Below, one piece after another: positions 13,228-23,923 of a stretch of DNA of 64,000 bases. The notes beneath the pieces were generated by a model. That model worked only from the letters and a program-made list of their open reading frames with translations, did no database searches and was not told the origin of the DNA. The translations under genes were made by a program, and so were the position numbers. Position 1 is the first letter of the stretch, and each line of letters begins with the position of its first letter. The DNA lies in assembly GCA_002189035.1 (NCBI GenBank), contig NEEC01000031.1, forward strand, positions 186,001 through 250,000, written 5' to 3'. This stretch comes from Utricularia gibba (lineage: Eukaryota > Streptophyta > Magnoliopsida > Lamiales > Lentibulariaceae).

Positions 13228-14862
13228 TTACCACGGGATTAAACTAGAAAATTTTTCCCCCAACAAGGTGCTGCCTGTTTGGGCCTTCCAAAAAATCTCT
13301 CCCTCTTCATCTTCGAGGTCTGTTACAGTCAGCTCACTGAATTCATCATCAGAGGCATATTCATCTAACTGAAATAAATCATCTAAACCATCATCATAAT
13401 CATCCAAGTAATCAACAACGGCTGGCTGCTGCCTGTCTCCTGGTTCTGTATTCCCATGGACGTCTGCTTTTCTCTTCTCTCTGCGCATCATTTTGCCTTC
13501 TCTTATAAGTTGTATCAGCTGGTCTTTCATCTCTAGCACATCATCTTTATGCAAAAGGTTTCCCTTCTCATCATACCCCTCTACCAAAAACACAGAATCC
13601 CTCTGTCCCTTCAGGCTAACATAGAACATCTCAGGGTGCCTTACCAGCATTCCTCTCAGCTTGTTTGACAAACCGAAATCTGTCCGAAAATGTGTCAAAT
13701 GATCGACCAATGTCCTTTTCTCCAGTGTCATCCCCAAAATCTCCCTTACTATTGCGCATGAGCGCTTCTCAGCTTCCAGTGACTCTCTTGCCAATTCTAA
13801 TGGATTGGTCTTGTATGGGCACACATCTGGGAGTTCCTTGAACTTGATCAGATAATCACGATGATGTCTCTTGATGTTCAACCCCTTGCGTAGGGTCAGA
13901 CGCTTGAATTTCAATGGCCTGTCCACAATAAACCCAGGGGGTTTGGCGACTTCATCAAAAGGCAAAACATTGGCCAAGTCTGAATCCCAGGAAACCAACT
14001 TAAGTGCTCGTCCATATGAGGTGTCAACAACCTTAAATTTATCTGGATAATCATGGCAAAGTCGAGACCGGAAGTTGATGGGCAGACCGAGGTCAGGACC
14101 AATGTGCACAAGCTTAGACAGCAATAGACTGTGATATGGGGCAGCAAGCATCAAGAGCTTTTGGAGCTTTTGAGCTAAAGAAACTGACATGCTCTTCTTC
14201 AGATCACCTTCCTTCTTGGCAATGGCTGCAGCAGCTGGTGTGAGACGGACACAGAGTTGAGAGAGCGGGCCAGCAGCATGGAAAGGTGTAGAAGGTGTTG
14301 GAATAGTGAAGAGTTCAAAAATAGAAGGGTAACGATGTATCATACTTAATATTGACCGAGGTTTGGGCAAACCCAAATAAGAACGACACTTGTAAAGAAT
14401 TTTAATAGGCATGAAGTGCTTTGGTTTGGAGAGAAGTAGCACTTTCAGCTTCTGCACAAAACGCATGCATTTTTGTTTTACAACATGCTTATCCAACCTA
14501 GGATCACGGACTATTTTATGCGGAGAGGAGGAACAAGTAATTACAGGGATACAGCAACGACGTGATTGGTTCTTTTTGGTTTTGATCCTGAGGCCGGGAT
14601 GAAGTGCTGACAGACCACTGGAAGAAGAGGAATGGGATGTAATGAGTGATGAATCCAAATAGGATGGTAATGCAAAAGCCGAAGCCAATGCTACGGTAGG
14701 CATTTCTTCTAAACTCAGTGGAGAGTTCACAATGAGGGCAGGGCTTTCGACTGGGGCAATTAAAGGTTTTATCTTTAGAGTGATGGGAAGGAGGCCCTTG
14801 ATAACTAGAGCATTGGAGCAACTCCTGCGGATTGAATGCAACTGAATTAAAACACACGACAA
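13228..14862 (-). CDS. PORR-domain organelle RNA-binding protein (WTF1/RPD1 family)
   Basis: A single uninterrupted exon of 545 codons (544 aa). After a serine-rich, basic N terminus of about 100 residues with the look of an organelle transit peptide, the plant organelle RNA recognition (PORR, formerly DUF860) domain runs from about residue 105 to 430. Markers are LLLSKPKHFMPIKILYKCR, the LGLPKP and LGLPINFR turns, FRTDFGLSNKLRGMLVRHPEMFYVSLKG and KGNLLHKDD. Proteins of this family bind and promote splicing of group II introns in chloroplasts or mitochondria. The C terminus is strongly acidic (Asp/Glu-rich), a feature of some members. Which organelle and which introns it serves cannot be read from the sequence. 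A second Met lies at LEEMPTVAL. An intronless structure is common in this family. Confidence 0.88.
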   Translation of the reverse strand: MSCVLIQLHSIRRSCSNALVIKGLLPITLKIKPLIAPVESPALIVNSPLSLEEMPTVALASAFALPSYLDSSLITSHSSSSSGLSALHPGLRIKTKKNQSRRCCIPVITCSSSPHKIVRDPRLDKHVVKQKCMRFVQKLKVLLLSKPKHFMPIKILYKCRSYLGLPKPRSILSMIHRYPSIFELFTIPTPSTPFHAAGPLSQLCVRLTPAAAAIAKKEGDLKKSMSVSLAQKLQKLLMLAAPYHSLLLSKLVHIGPDLGLPINFRSRLCHDYPDKFKVVDTSYGRALKLVSWDSDLANVLPFDEVAKPPGFIVDRPLKFKRLTLRKGLNIKRHHRDYLIKFKELPDVCPYKTNPLELARESLEAEKRSCAIVREILGMTLEKRTLVDHLTHFRTDFGLSNKLRGMLVRHPEMFYVSLKGQRDSVFLVEGYDEKGNLLHKDDVLEMKDQLIQLIREGKMMRREKRKADVHGNTEPGDRQQPAVVDYLDDYDDGLDDLFQLDEYASDDEFSELTVTDLEDEEGEIFWKAQTGSTLLGEKFSSLIPW

Positions 14863-15659
14863 AAATCAGTAGGAAGATGTGCGCAATCCGATGCCCTGAC
14901 ACCATCACAAATTGCTGATCACAGAAAGAAACATCTGTAGAAATGTAGAGAATCGTAAATACCCCAATTCCAAAGCCTTTCTACTTTACTTTCCGCTACG
15001 AGAGAGAGCAAACGCGCAACAAACCAATGACCAATCATTTGCTTCAAGTTAAATCATCAACGAACCGCGAAAATGCATACAACTGACGCTATCAGAGAAA
15101 TAAGTAATTCATCCACATCCGACTTACTGTTAGAGCCTTGATTCCGCGGCAAATCAAGATTTCACCGCCGAGTTTCCATCCCCCACAAAACATTCAACGA
15201 CGAATCAGAGCAGCGTCCTCGGATTTTCTTTTTTAAAGACAATAGAGCAAAAACGCCATGGGCTTCGTCCAGACCAACCAAACGTGGGCGAACTGCTTAG
15301 CCCAAGATTAATATAACGGTGGGCCGGACCGGGACAACCAAACCGACTCGCGACAAGAAAACATAACCGGCTCGGAGCGGGCCATCATGTGCCCCAGTCT
15401 GCACAAAACATTAATATAATATTCGGTATTACCATAAAATACAAAGAAAAAATAAACACACAAAAGAGTAAATTCCTAAAGACAAGCCACCGTACAATGA
15501 AGTGGTGACGTGACGCACTTTATGACGCCATACGTTTGACTGCACAAATCCCCACCCCTCCCCTCCCCCGGTGTTTGATTTTGTTCGTTTCCCAGCCGCC
15601 TTTCACTTCCAAATTTCCCCAAAATGAAGATATTTAATTTTTTAGGGCTCCTTAGTCAC

Positions 15660-15707
<48 letters not shown>

Positions 15708-16809
15708 GGGTAAAGTGTTGTTGTCTAGAAGTAAGTGCAAGCGTTGTCGGATTCTCTTTCCCCCGGATGCCATGACAACCTTGCGCTGGAAGAAAGGCAC
15801 CGCATTTTTTTTATTTAATTTTCCCGCTATAAAGTTTTATTTTATTGTGATAAAAAATAATCGTAAATCACACTTTAGATCACGTTACCGCAAAAATTCA
15901 ATAAAAGAAGAGGGAGGGAGGCCGGGCGGCCGCCACAAATCTAATCATCCATCATGTGGTTTGCTTTTCATCTTTTTCTATGCCAACGTTTTCCAATTTA
16001 CTACCCCGATTTATTTCGGATTCTGAAGCAAATTTTCTGGGAAATTTATCCAAATGCAATACGCACATTTCGCATGAAGCACCCAAGGGGCACAACTCAC
16101 AAGTGAATGAAGGAAGGGGCGCGGGGGAGGAGAGGGGGGTGCTCAAAAAGGGGTCTTGGGTGAGGAGGATGAGGAATATATACTTTGCTTGCGAATGGAG
16201 GATGTGCTGGCCCCACTTCACCTTCTGCTCTTTATCTTCTACCTAAAAATTCTCCCCGCCTGCGGGGGTAACTTGCTTGTTGCCATCTCACTGACCCGGA
16301 TTCTCCTCCCCTCAAGTCGGGCAGCCCCGGTGCCGACTTATCAGAACACTGGTAGTAACATAGGATGGGATTTGATGGGATGATACTACACCTGATACAT
16401 GCTGATGATGCACTTCCTCATGTAATGTAACGCAGTTGGTTTGGAGGAAGAAAAACAAAACGGGTTGTCGGGTTTTATGGTCCTGCATTGGACTGGTTTG
16501 CTGCGGTTTCGATTTGCTATACGAATTAAAGTACATGGTGGGAAAGTGAGTAGAGTGACTAGTAGTCCCACGTAGCAACTTTTTCTTCCTTCAAATTCAC
16601 AACCTGCTCCTCCTCCTCCTCCCAAGCGCCACTCCTACTCTCCACAACCTCTCTCTTATGAATAACACTGAGCTCCAGGTTTACAATGACGCCCCTCCTC
16701 CGATTGGCTGCAGGTAACACGGTAACTTAAAAGCCAACAGCGCTTTCATGCGCCCTGCATGCTAACTCTACTTGGTTTCCAACTGAATTAGGGTGTGATC
16801 ACGGAGGAT
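14863..16809. other. intergenic region between divergent PORR and Dof genes
   Basis: About 1.9 kb shared upstream of the PORR gene (-) and the Dof gene (+). It contains a TAA/TTA inverted microsatellite (15661-15704), a CT-rich stretch near 15545-15570 and a possible 5-codon upstream ORF for the Dof gene (16748-16765). An AG at 16789-16790 may be the acceptor of a 5' UTR intron. No further gene is recognised. Confidence 0.5.
15661..15704. repeat. TAA/TTA microsatellite forming a perfect inverted repeat
   Basis: Seven TAA-type units are followed directly by eight TTA-type units. The 44-bp tract is nearly self-complementary and could fold into a hairpin or cruciform. Confidence 0.9.
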
Positions 16810-17776
16810 ATGATCGGACCCGGTGTGGATTCTTCTTCCCCTGTGGGAGGTTCCGCGGTCGAGGAAGCGGTTTTCGCATGCGGTCGGCCGTTGATGGAGC
16901 GGCGGCTCCGGCCACAGCATGAGCAGGCGCTGAAATGCCCCAGATGCGAATCGACGCACACCAAGTTCTGTTATTACAACAACTACAGCCTCTCTCAGCC
17001 GCGCTACTTCTGCAAAACCTGCCGCCGTTACTGGACAAAAGGGGGAACCCTACGCAATATTCCGGTCGGTGGCGGATGCCGGAAAAACACAAGAAAATCC
17101 TCCTCCGCAGGAGTTGCTGCAACGTCTAAGAAACCCTCAAATGATTTCCATTTCCCCATTCCATCGCCGTCCGTGCCCATTCATAATCCTGAAAACAATA
17201 GCCTTTCTGCATTCCCATTATCCATCTTCAGCTCCGATCAAACAAACACCGGTGATCTACACCTCAATTTCAATGAGCAGCTTCAGTTCAACCCCCGCTT
17301 GTTTACTCCGGGGGGTTCCTACTCCAAAACCCGTCACAGGTTCATTCAGTTTTCAATCAGTAAGAATCTACATTATGCTCACTCTCTACACGTCTCACTT
17401 GTGAAATTTGGATCAGATTTACGCAGAACAAGGCTGTGGATTCGACCTCATGGAAACCAAGAACGACACTTTTATGGCAGCAGGAGGAGCTGATTTCTCC
17501 AACTCTGGAATAATGGCGGCGGCACACAAGTACCCCTCTGCTTTTGACGACCTCTACGGGCCATGTTTGTCTCTTGATCACCCCGCCGCCGGCGTTCTCG
17601 ACGGATGCCAGAGACTGATGCTCCCCTGCGGCGGCGATGGCACGGCCGACATTAAGCCTGGTGTGAAGCTCTTTTCCGGAAACTCGAGTACCGGGAAAGA
17701 CTCATTCGGGTTCAGAGGGATAAGGTCGTGGACCGGGTTCATGGATGGATCCTCTGCAGCTCATTCTCTTGGTTAA
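16810..17776 (+). CDS. Dof-type zinc finger transcription factor
   Basis: Two exons are proposed: 16810-17359 and 17427-17776, 300 codons (299 aa). The Dof finger spans about residues 41-95: CPRC, 21 residues, then CKTC, followed by [21 protein letters not shown]. This is the plant-specific DNA-binding domain that recognises AAAG elements. The rest is low-complexity, Ser/Pro-rich upstream of the intron and Gly/Asp-rich downstream, ending in a Trp-containing tail (RSWTGFMDG). The start is the first ATG in the open frame. The intron donor (ATCA/gtaaga) is strong. The acceptor at 17425-17426 was chosen because it restores the phase, while the nearer AG at 17415-17416 does not. An intron after the Dof domain is less usual than one before it, so the C-terminal exon should be verified with transcripts. 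Confidence 0.82.
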
Positions 17777-18053
17777 TTAGAATGAGACTAGTCAAAATTT
17801 TCTCTCTGTTGGTTACTATGAATGTGGTGGAAACAAGGAGAAAAAATCGAAAATAGCCTGTCTTCGTTTTGATTTCCAGATGTTTCAGTAGGTGAGTGTG
17901 ATGAGAGAGGAATGAAGGAAAGGTTTGATCTCTAATCATCATTATCGCATAGGTAGAAGCATTATTGTCACAAAGGTCATAACCTGATACCACTGTATGT
18001 ATGCCAAGGGAAACATGAGACGCTTATCTCACAAATGCGCAGATGCAGTGGAG

Positions 18054-19159
18054 TCAAGCATCAGCGGCTTTGTCCAAATGTGAATAACCATCCTTCGCAT
18101 TGAACTTTGCGCGCTTGGAGTGGTAATCTTTGACAGCAGCCTTGATTGCATCCTCAGCGAGCATGCTGCAATGCAGTTTCACCGGTGGGAGGGAAAGATG
18201 CTTTGCTATTTCACTGCATTGAACCAGATTGGATCAGACATCAAGAAGAAGCACAAGTGTAAGATCAACCCAACGAATTCTTCTCGGATTTTGGTGACCA
18301 CAAACAGACACCCTCAAACTTTCAGTAAAGGGCAACATTTTAACAAACTGAATTCACGAATTATGCAATGCATTATCTATTAGACAATCACCAAAAGAAA
18401 TGAGTAGATAAAGCAATTGGTTGCGCATACATAGGATCACCCAAAGACCACGATCAAACTTTTCATAAAGCAGAACCACAAGGTTTTTTGCTTACGTATT
18501 CTTGATTGAGAGAACTTCCTCCATTTGCTTTCCCTTCACCCATTCAGTAGCTGAAAAAAAAAAACACATCTTAGCAACACATACTTGGTAAGGGGAACGG
18601 ATACTCACACTAATCAAGGCATCACTGTGTGATTTATCATTCCAACCAATTGAACCAACAGAGGCAATGGCTAATTACAATCTCCGACAGTGGAGAGCAT
18701 GATAAAAGTTGGATTAAAAATTCCCCATTTCAGGACACCGGGAATCGCAGGATTCAAGTGGACAACAGACATGAGCAACCACAATACGAAAATTCAACTC
18801 CTCGGATGATTTCATATCCAGCTCATAAATCAAAGCTTGATTTTAAGACTCCACGAAATCGAAAGTTCCCCACCTACAGACGAAGAAGCAATAGCGGAGC
18901 CGCAACCAAAGGTCTTGAAACACGCATCGATAATCTTCCCACTCTCCTCATCGACCCTAATCTGCAACTTCATAACGTCACCGCAGGCCGGAGCACCCAC
19001 GAGACCCGTCCCAACATTCGGGTCGTTCTTGTCGAACGAACCGACGTTCCTCGGGTTGTCGTAATGATCCACGACTCTCTCGTGGTAAAGCCTCACCGGC
19101 GGTACAACGGCGGAACGAAGGGCTGGGAACAGAATCTTCGACGCCGCTGGCCTCAACAT
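18054..19159 (-). CDS. ISU1: mitochondrial iron-sulfur cluster assembly scaffold (IscU/ISU1)
   Basis: Three exons: 19159-18874, 18550-18496 and 18213-18054, 167 codons (166 aa). The protein is a complete IscU. The first cluster-ligand Cys is in GAPACGDVMKLQ, the second in TFGCGSAIASSSVATEW and the third in KLHCSMLAEDAIKAA. The LPPVK chaperone-recognition motif falls at about residues 122-126. Residues 1 to about 28 are Arg/Ala/Ser-rich, which fits a mitochondrial presequence. The protein holds the nascent 2Fe-2S cluster made by the NFS1 desulfurase and hands it on with HSP70/HSCB. The start was set at MLRPAASK, which gives a presequence of normal length. An in-frame Met lies further upstream (19231). 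It is divergent from the RRM gene starting at 19982, with about 820 bp between the starts. Confidence 0.93.
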
Positions 19160-19981
19160 TTCCGATTGAATGCAAGGAACTTGGTCGCAATTCCGGATGT
19201 TGAGATGACGATACGAGACTTCTGGAAGCAAATATTTCCTGATTTTCGGGGAATTAAATTCCGTTCTTATGTGTGAAACCTAAGGCGGTTTTCCATTTCG
19301 CAATTGCATATTTATTTAGGTTAATCTAAAAAATATATGTATAAGTTTTAGTTAAAAATTATTAAAGTTAAAAAATCTCATGATTTATCAGGCGACTACA
19401 GTCAGGCGAGTGGCTTTGTTTGTGGCGGAATTCGTTGAAAGCCCTAGGTGGATTACTGATTTTCCGATCTTGCTCTTCGCCGGCGGAGAACAGAGTCTCC
19501 GTGGGCTCGATTTCCCGCGCTGGTTACAGGTTCGAGTGGCCGTGCTTTCATTTATTGCTGTTACACTTACCAAAGGTTGTAGTCGGTGTCAGTTGTGAGT
19601 TGCGGTATATGATTTTTGCTTCTTCGGGTATATGTTTGTCAGAATGTCTGTGGAACTCGTTTATATTCTTGTTGTTTTTAAAACATGAGTTGATGAGGCC
19701 GGCTTGTCAGTGTTCGGTTTCTCTGGAGAAAAGGAATGGTTGCTTTCACCGGATTTGTGATGAGAATGAGAGATGTTGGGTTTCGTTATTTTTTAGATCT
19801 GTGTGAGCTTTTGGTTGTGGGATTCTACTGATGCAGCTCAGATGATCTGTGTTACGGGTTACTGAAAATAGGATTAATTGAGTTTCCGTGAGTTTATCTG
19901 TTTTTAGTCTTGTCTAACGCTGTGAGTTGAATGCTTATGGTGTTTTCCGGTTCCAGGAATCCGTTGTTATTCTGGAGCGCC

Positions 19982-20664
19982 ATGGCTGAGGAAGAAGAGT
20001 ATGCTGCTTTCCTGGAGAGAGTAGAGAGGACAATATGCGTTGAAAACTTAGCACCAGCTGTTACAAGCGCTTCTCTTAAGGGTGCTTTTGGTCAGTTTGG
20101 AACCGTGAAAAGCATAATCTTCATCCCCAATTACTTCGTCGCCAAGAACAGTCCCCAAGCTGCTTTGGTGGAAATGGATAATTCCAAACTAGCTGGTGAT
20201 GTTATAGATCAGACGAACTCTCTCCCTTTTATGATTGGAGGAATTCCTAGGCCTGTCAGAGTGCTCCCTGCCACATATGAAATGTTTGGCGATCGTCCCA
20301 GAATCCCCAAGCGGAAAATAGTATGCTGTTGGTTGGATCGCCAAGATCCTGAGTATGCGGTTGCAAAGAAAGTGAAGGATCTGGTTGTGAAACACATCGC
20401 CGAAGCATCTTTTGTGCTCGAGGTACTCATTTTCTCCCTGCGATGCTGGCTCTTCTCCACTGTAAACTCGACATGTTTTTTACTTTGTTATATCCGCAGC
20501 ACCATCGCGCAGAAGAAGAAAAGCTTGCTGCCGAACAGAGAGAGAAGCTGAAGTTGCATTATCAGAAGCTGGAAATGCTGGATTCATTGGTCGGGGATCC
20601 GTTCTTCAAAGATTTGAAACTCCACTATGGCATGAAGTCCTCGAACGCGTCATCTGGCTACTGA
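19982..20664 (+). CDS. RRM RNA-binding protein, AIPP1/EDM3-like
   Basis: Two exons: 19982-20422 and 20500-20664, 202 codons (201 aa). One RRM-like fold covers about residues 15-95: an RNP2-like ICVENLAP, the QFGTVKSIIFIPNY turn and an RNP1-like AALVEMDNS. A conserved GGIPRPVRVLPA segment follows, then a charged helical tail rich in Lys/Glu. This architecture matches the Arabidopsis RRM protein AIPP1/EDM3, which works with ASI1 and EDM2 in processing transcripts that contain heterochromatic introns. The match is from memory and it could be a paralog. A 5' UTR intron is indicated by an acceptor at 19955-19956, 25 nt before the ATG. It shares its upstream region with ISU1. Confidence 0.75.
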
Positions 20665-21563
20665 GCAAACAGTCTTATCCTTGTTCGGTGTAAGTTTCGT
20701 CCACGTTTTTTGTCCGCTGACGCGTGCATTCTTTTGTTAAATAGTAGAAGGAAGGCGTGCAGGAACACCAATGTGAACTCCCGCGGAAAATCTTCGTGAC
20801 TCTTGTAAATGTCAAGCGATGCATCCGTTGACCATAAGCGCGGGCGATAATTTTCTAACTACAAAACGGCGGTGGCTTCGAAGCCTGTCCGAACAGGGAC
20901 CGCGTTCAAAGGTATCTTGGTCGACACTGACGTAAACACGGCTCCCACAATTGAGTTGATGTGTTTTTCCTTGACAATTCCACGTTTCCAGCCCATTCCT
21001 TTGGGCCCAAGCCGTCTCGTAGTTCCCACCCAGCGAGCGTCTGGGCGAGCAAATTTGTTGGTCACCAAATTCAAACCGCGGTTTCAATGGGTGGAATTTG
21101 AGATCAGAAGCGTTTGAGAGATGACCCACGGCCGCAGGCTGATGCGGTTACCAGGGCAAGCGGAATGGGTATTGTCCTATAACAAGCTGCTAATATATCG
21201 GATGGACACGGAATTCAACTGATTAATGCCTCATTAATCGTCTTTTAATCAGGATTAACATTTATAACCGCTGTAAGTCAATGGCTGTGCTGGTCCCCCG
21301 TATGGAAAACCCTCCACTATTTTTTCGTAATCAGTTTTATATGCCTTGGAACAGGAGAAGAGATGAACAAATAAATGCCGCCACCCTACCGTGGGTATAC
21401 GTGAACCTTACCGCACAGGATTTTGTCTCCGCGGCGCGTATCCGTTCGTTATCGTCCTCCTTCCACTCAGATCTATAAATACATGAGGAGGCCTCGCCCT
21501 CCCGCAATGTGACCGACTGAGGGGACTTTTCCAGGGGTATACGAATCAGATATTTTTCCGGTA
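20665..21563. other. intergenic region with one unassigned ORF on the minus strand
   Basis: A minus-strand frame at 20859-21074 (71 codons, basic) is open across 216 bp of fairly GC-rich sequence, but I recognise no family and see no splice context. A TATA-like element precedes the DUF1645 gene at 21474-21480. Nothing else is evident. Confidence 0.45.
21474..21480 (+). promoter_or_regulatory. TATA box of the DUF1645 gene
   Basis: TATAAAT lies 90 bp upstream of the ATG at 21564 in a pyrimidine-rich context, as expected for a plant core promoter. Confidence 0.6.
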
Positions 21564-22211
21564 ATGGACGGGCGTTTGACGGCGGCGAGGTCTCCTAGCT
21601 TCACCAGCTACTCCAACACTGGATTTATTGCAATCGCCGATCGGGTGGTGGAGGAATTAGCATACGACGTCTTTTACTTCGGGGCGGATTCAGGGGAAGC
21701 GGGATCGGAGAGGAGAAAAGAGATGGTCGAGGAGGATAACGAGACGGAATTCGAATTTGGTACCGTGGATATGGATGCGGTGAGATTTAGGCCGATTTAT
21801 CCGGTTTTCGGTAGGGATTTGCTAACGGAAAGGGTGCGGGCAGGGGAAGGGCTTCTCGGAGGAAAAGAATCGGCAAAATCGGACGAGGATAAACCTCGGG
21901 GGCCGAATCGCCGCCATCCGTTGAGGAAACTGTTTATCGATGAGAGGGAGACGACGATGACGTCTTCTTGCTCTTCGTCGGAGACCGATGAGCTGGAAGG
22001 CGTTCCAGCGGATACGTACTGTGTTTGGCGGCCAAAGGAATCGGCGGTGGATCGGTGTAAGAAAAGTAGTTCGACCGGCGCACACCATAAGAGATGGAGG
22101 CTCAAAGTGAAGGAACTGCTCCGCCGGAGCCACAGCGATGTGAGCGACGACGGCGTCGTTTTCGTGGGAGAGAAGAGTAGGGGCGGTGAGGAAATGCCCC
22201 GCCCCCCGTAG
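21564..22211 (+). CDS. DUF1645 family protein
   Basis: A single exon of 216 codons (215 aa). Family features are the IYPVFGRDLL motif after an acidic EFEFGTVDMDAVRF stretch, the central low-complexity Ser/Glu segment, the PLRKLFIDERE block, the YCVWRP motif and the C-terminal KRWRLKVKELLRRSHSDG-like basic motif. DUF1645 proteins are small plant-specific proteins, often responsive to stress or calcium, with no agreed biochemical function. Some rice members affect grain size and stress tolerance. A TATA box lies 90 bp upstream. GC content is higher than in neighbouring genes, which is common for intronless plant genes. Confidence 0.85.
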   Translation: MDGRLTAARSPSFTSYSNTGFIAIADRVVEELAYDVFYFGADSGEAGSERRKEMVEEDNETEFEFGTVDMDAVRFRPIYPVFGRDLLTERVRAGEGLLGGKESAKSDEDKPRGPNRRHPLRKLFIDERETTMTSSCSSSETDELEGVPADTYCVWRPKESAVDRCKKSSSTGAHHKRWRLKVKELLRRSHSDVSDDGVVFVGEKSRGGEEMPRPP

Positions 22212-22595
22212 CTCTCACCGAAAAAGTTGGAAACGGGAATCCCCGCCGTCCGACGGCAGAAAAATCGGCGGTCAGGATCCATCTAATTTGGTGGTGGGAC
22301 CCGACAACCGCGGAAGTGTGATTCTGAATAAAGGTTTTTAATTTACTTGTTAATTTACGTTGTACGTATATTTTATCCAGCCCATTCCCTTTGGAAAGCT
22401 AAAGTTGATTGCGCAGCCTTTTGCCCATTATGCCCTCCCTCTGCTTTCTGTCGGGCCTGATCCACGCTCCCATGGATCAGACCAACGAATCATCCGCCTA
22501 TCTATCAATCAATCGTTCATGGGAAGGAAACTCCTCTCTATAATAATGGGGTAGAGTAGGGTAGAGCAGAGCAGAGCATTCGGTGCTGCCATTTG
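22212..22595. other. intergenic, convergent gene ends
   Basis: Likely 3' UTRs of the DUF1645 gene (+) and the CASP-like gene (-). A GTAGAGCAGA-type short tandem repeat occurs around 22552-22580. No other feature is seen. Confidence 0.55.
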
Positions 22596-23923
22596 TCACA
22601 CACAGCAGCAGCAGCAGAGGATGTAGCCGGATATGAGAGAGCTAAACCCCAGGGCGATGAATGCCAGGAAGGACATGGCGATGGAGGCGCTAGCCATGGT
22701 CGTGAATTCATCTCTGCCCCAGTTCAGGATCCAGTCGTTGACTCTCGTAGCAGCCGCCGATGATGCAGAGGCTAGAAGGTATGCCAGAATCTGCGCACAA
22801 ACCATTTCTGGAATTAGTAGAGGAGTCTGGAGATGACCCAGTTAGAAACTTGCCGCACCTGATCCATGGAGAAGTCGAAGCAGTAACGGGAACGTTGAGA
22901 GGTGGGCTTCTCGGTGGCCAACCGGAATCCCAGGTCGAAAGCCTGAAACCCCGAGTATGCAAATCCCACAATGTTCACTGCTAGACAGAACCTGCAAACA
23001 TCAAGGCCGCTTTTTTACATTCATCACGCGCCTATCCTGTGCAGATAAACTACCAGCTCTCAAACACAACAACACAGCCAATACTATGTAAAATGAATGG
23101 ATGGTCTCATACACAAATAACAAAAATAAGGCAACTTGGCTAACATAGCAAGAGCATGATGGTCTCAACAAACAAAAAAAACTGATCTTGATGCGGCCAG
23201 ATTACAATACCTGTATTCGACGTATCGATCAAACGAATCGCCACTCCAGCCTTGAGTTCTATCAGCGGCCATAACAGAAAAAGAAATCAAACATATGACC
23301 GCCGAAATTACTCGAAAGGTCAAGGCAGCAGCCATCATCGAAGCAGGCCCCTTCCACCCTCTGAATCTCGTGTTACTCTCGCCCAATTCCTCATCCGTTG
23401 CACGGACGTGCCGCTCCTGCAGCACCCCACCTCCGCGGCCATAAGGCTCCACTTTCTTCACGACCTCCGCCGGTTCCGCCTGCACCAATTTATTTACCCC
23501 CAAAACCACCGACGGATCAACCTTCCCCATCAAATCATGATTCTCTCCTTTCTCTGATTTATATTTAGCCCCTGCGGACGTCTCGCCCACCACCATATCT
23601 TCTTTTCTCGATATGGATTTCTGGGATTGCGGCCACAGACGCCACTCCTTATGTTTTGCCACAGGAGAAAGACTCGATTTTCCAGGAGAGAGTTTTGGGG
23701 AAAAGCATTTATCAGCCGGAAAGCCTAGTGCCTTACTGTTCTTATGACTCGGCCCCTCGTTTTCTGAGTGAAAACAGGGGTCATCGGAGCGAAGCGGCGA
23801 TTCCGAACGGAGAGGGGAGTGCCAATAATCGGTGGGGCTTACCGTAGAATCGGTGTCAGAAATTGATATATGGCCGTTGCTATTGGTCTTCTTACTGTGG
23901 TTGCCGGACTCCGAGTACTCCAT
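22596..23923 (-). CDS. CASP-like protein, subfamily 4A (MARVEL-like membrane protein)
   Basis: Three exons: 23923-23211, 22991-22859 and 22790-22596, 347 codons (346 aa). The N-terminal half (about 1-185) is hydrophilic and rich in Ser/Pro/Lys. Four transmembrane segments follow: TFRVISAVICLISFSVMAA with the Arg typical of CASP TM1, then FCLAVNIVGFAYSGFQAFD, ILAYLLASASSAAATRVNDW, and the last one ending at the C terminus. CASPs form membrane scaffolds that direct wall modification, and the broader CASPL family is thought to define plasma-membrane domains. The long soluble N terminus is what points to subfamily 4A. The start was set at MEYSESGNH. Odd feature: the protein ends in five consecutive cysteines, encoded by a TGC repeat at about 22600-22614. 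Confidence 0.88.

Noticed and set aside
13911-14908. Extra minus-strand ORFs overlapping the PORR gene
   Set aside because: They overlap a well-supported domain-bearing frame and show no independent protein features.
21797-22282. 161-codon minus ORF opposite the DUF1645 gene
   Set aside because: The plus frame carries the DUF1645 motifs and a TATA box. The antisense frame is open only because of GC-rich codon bias.
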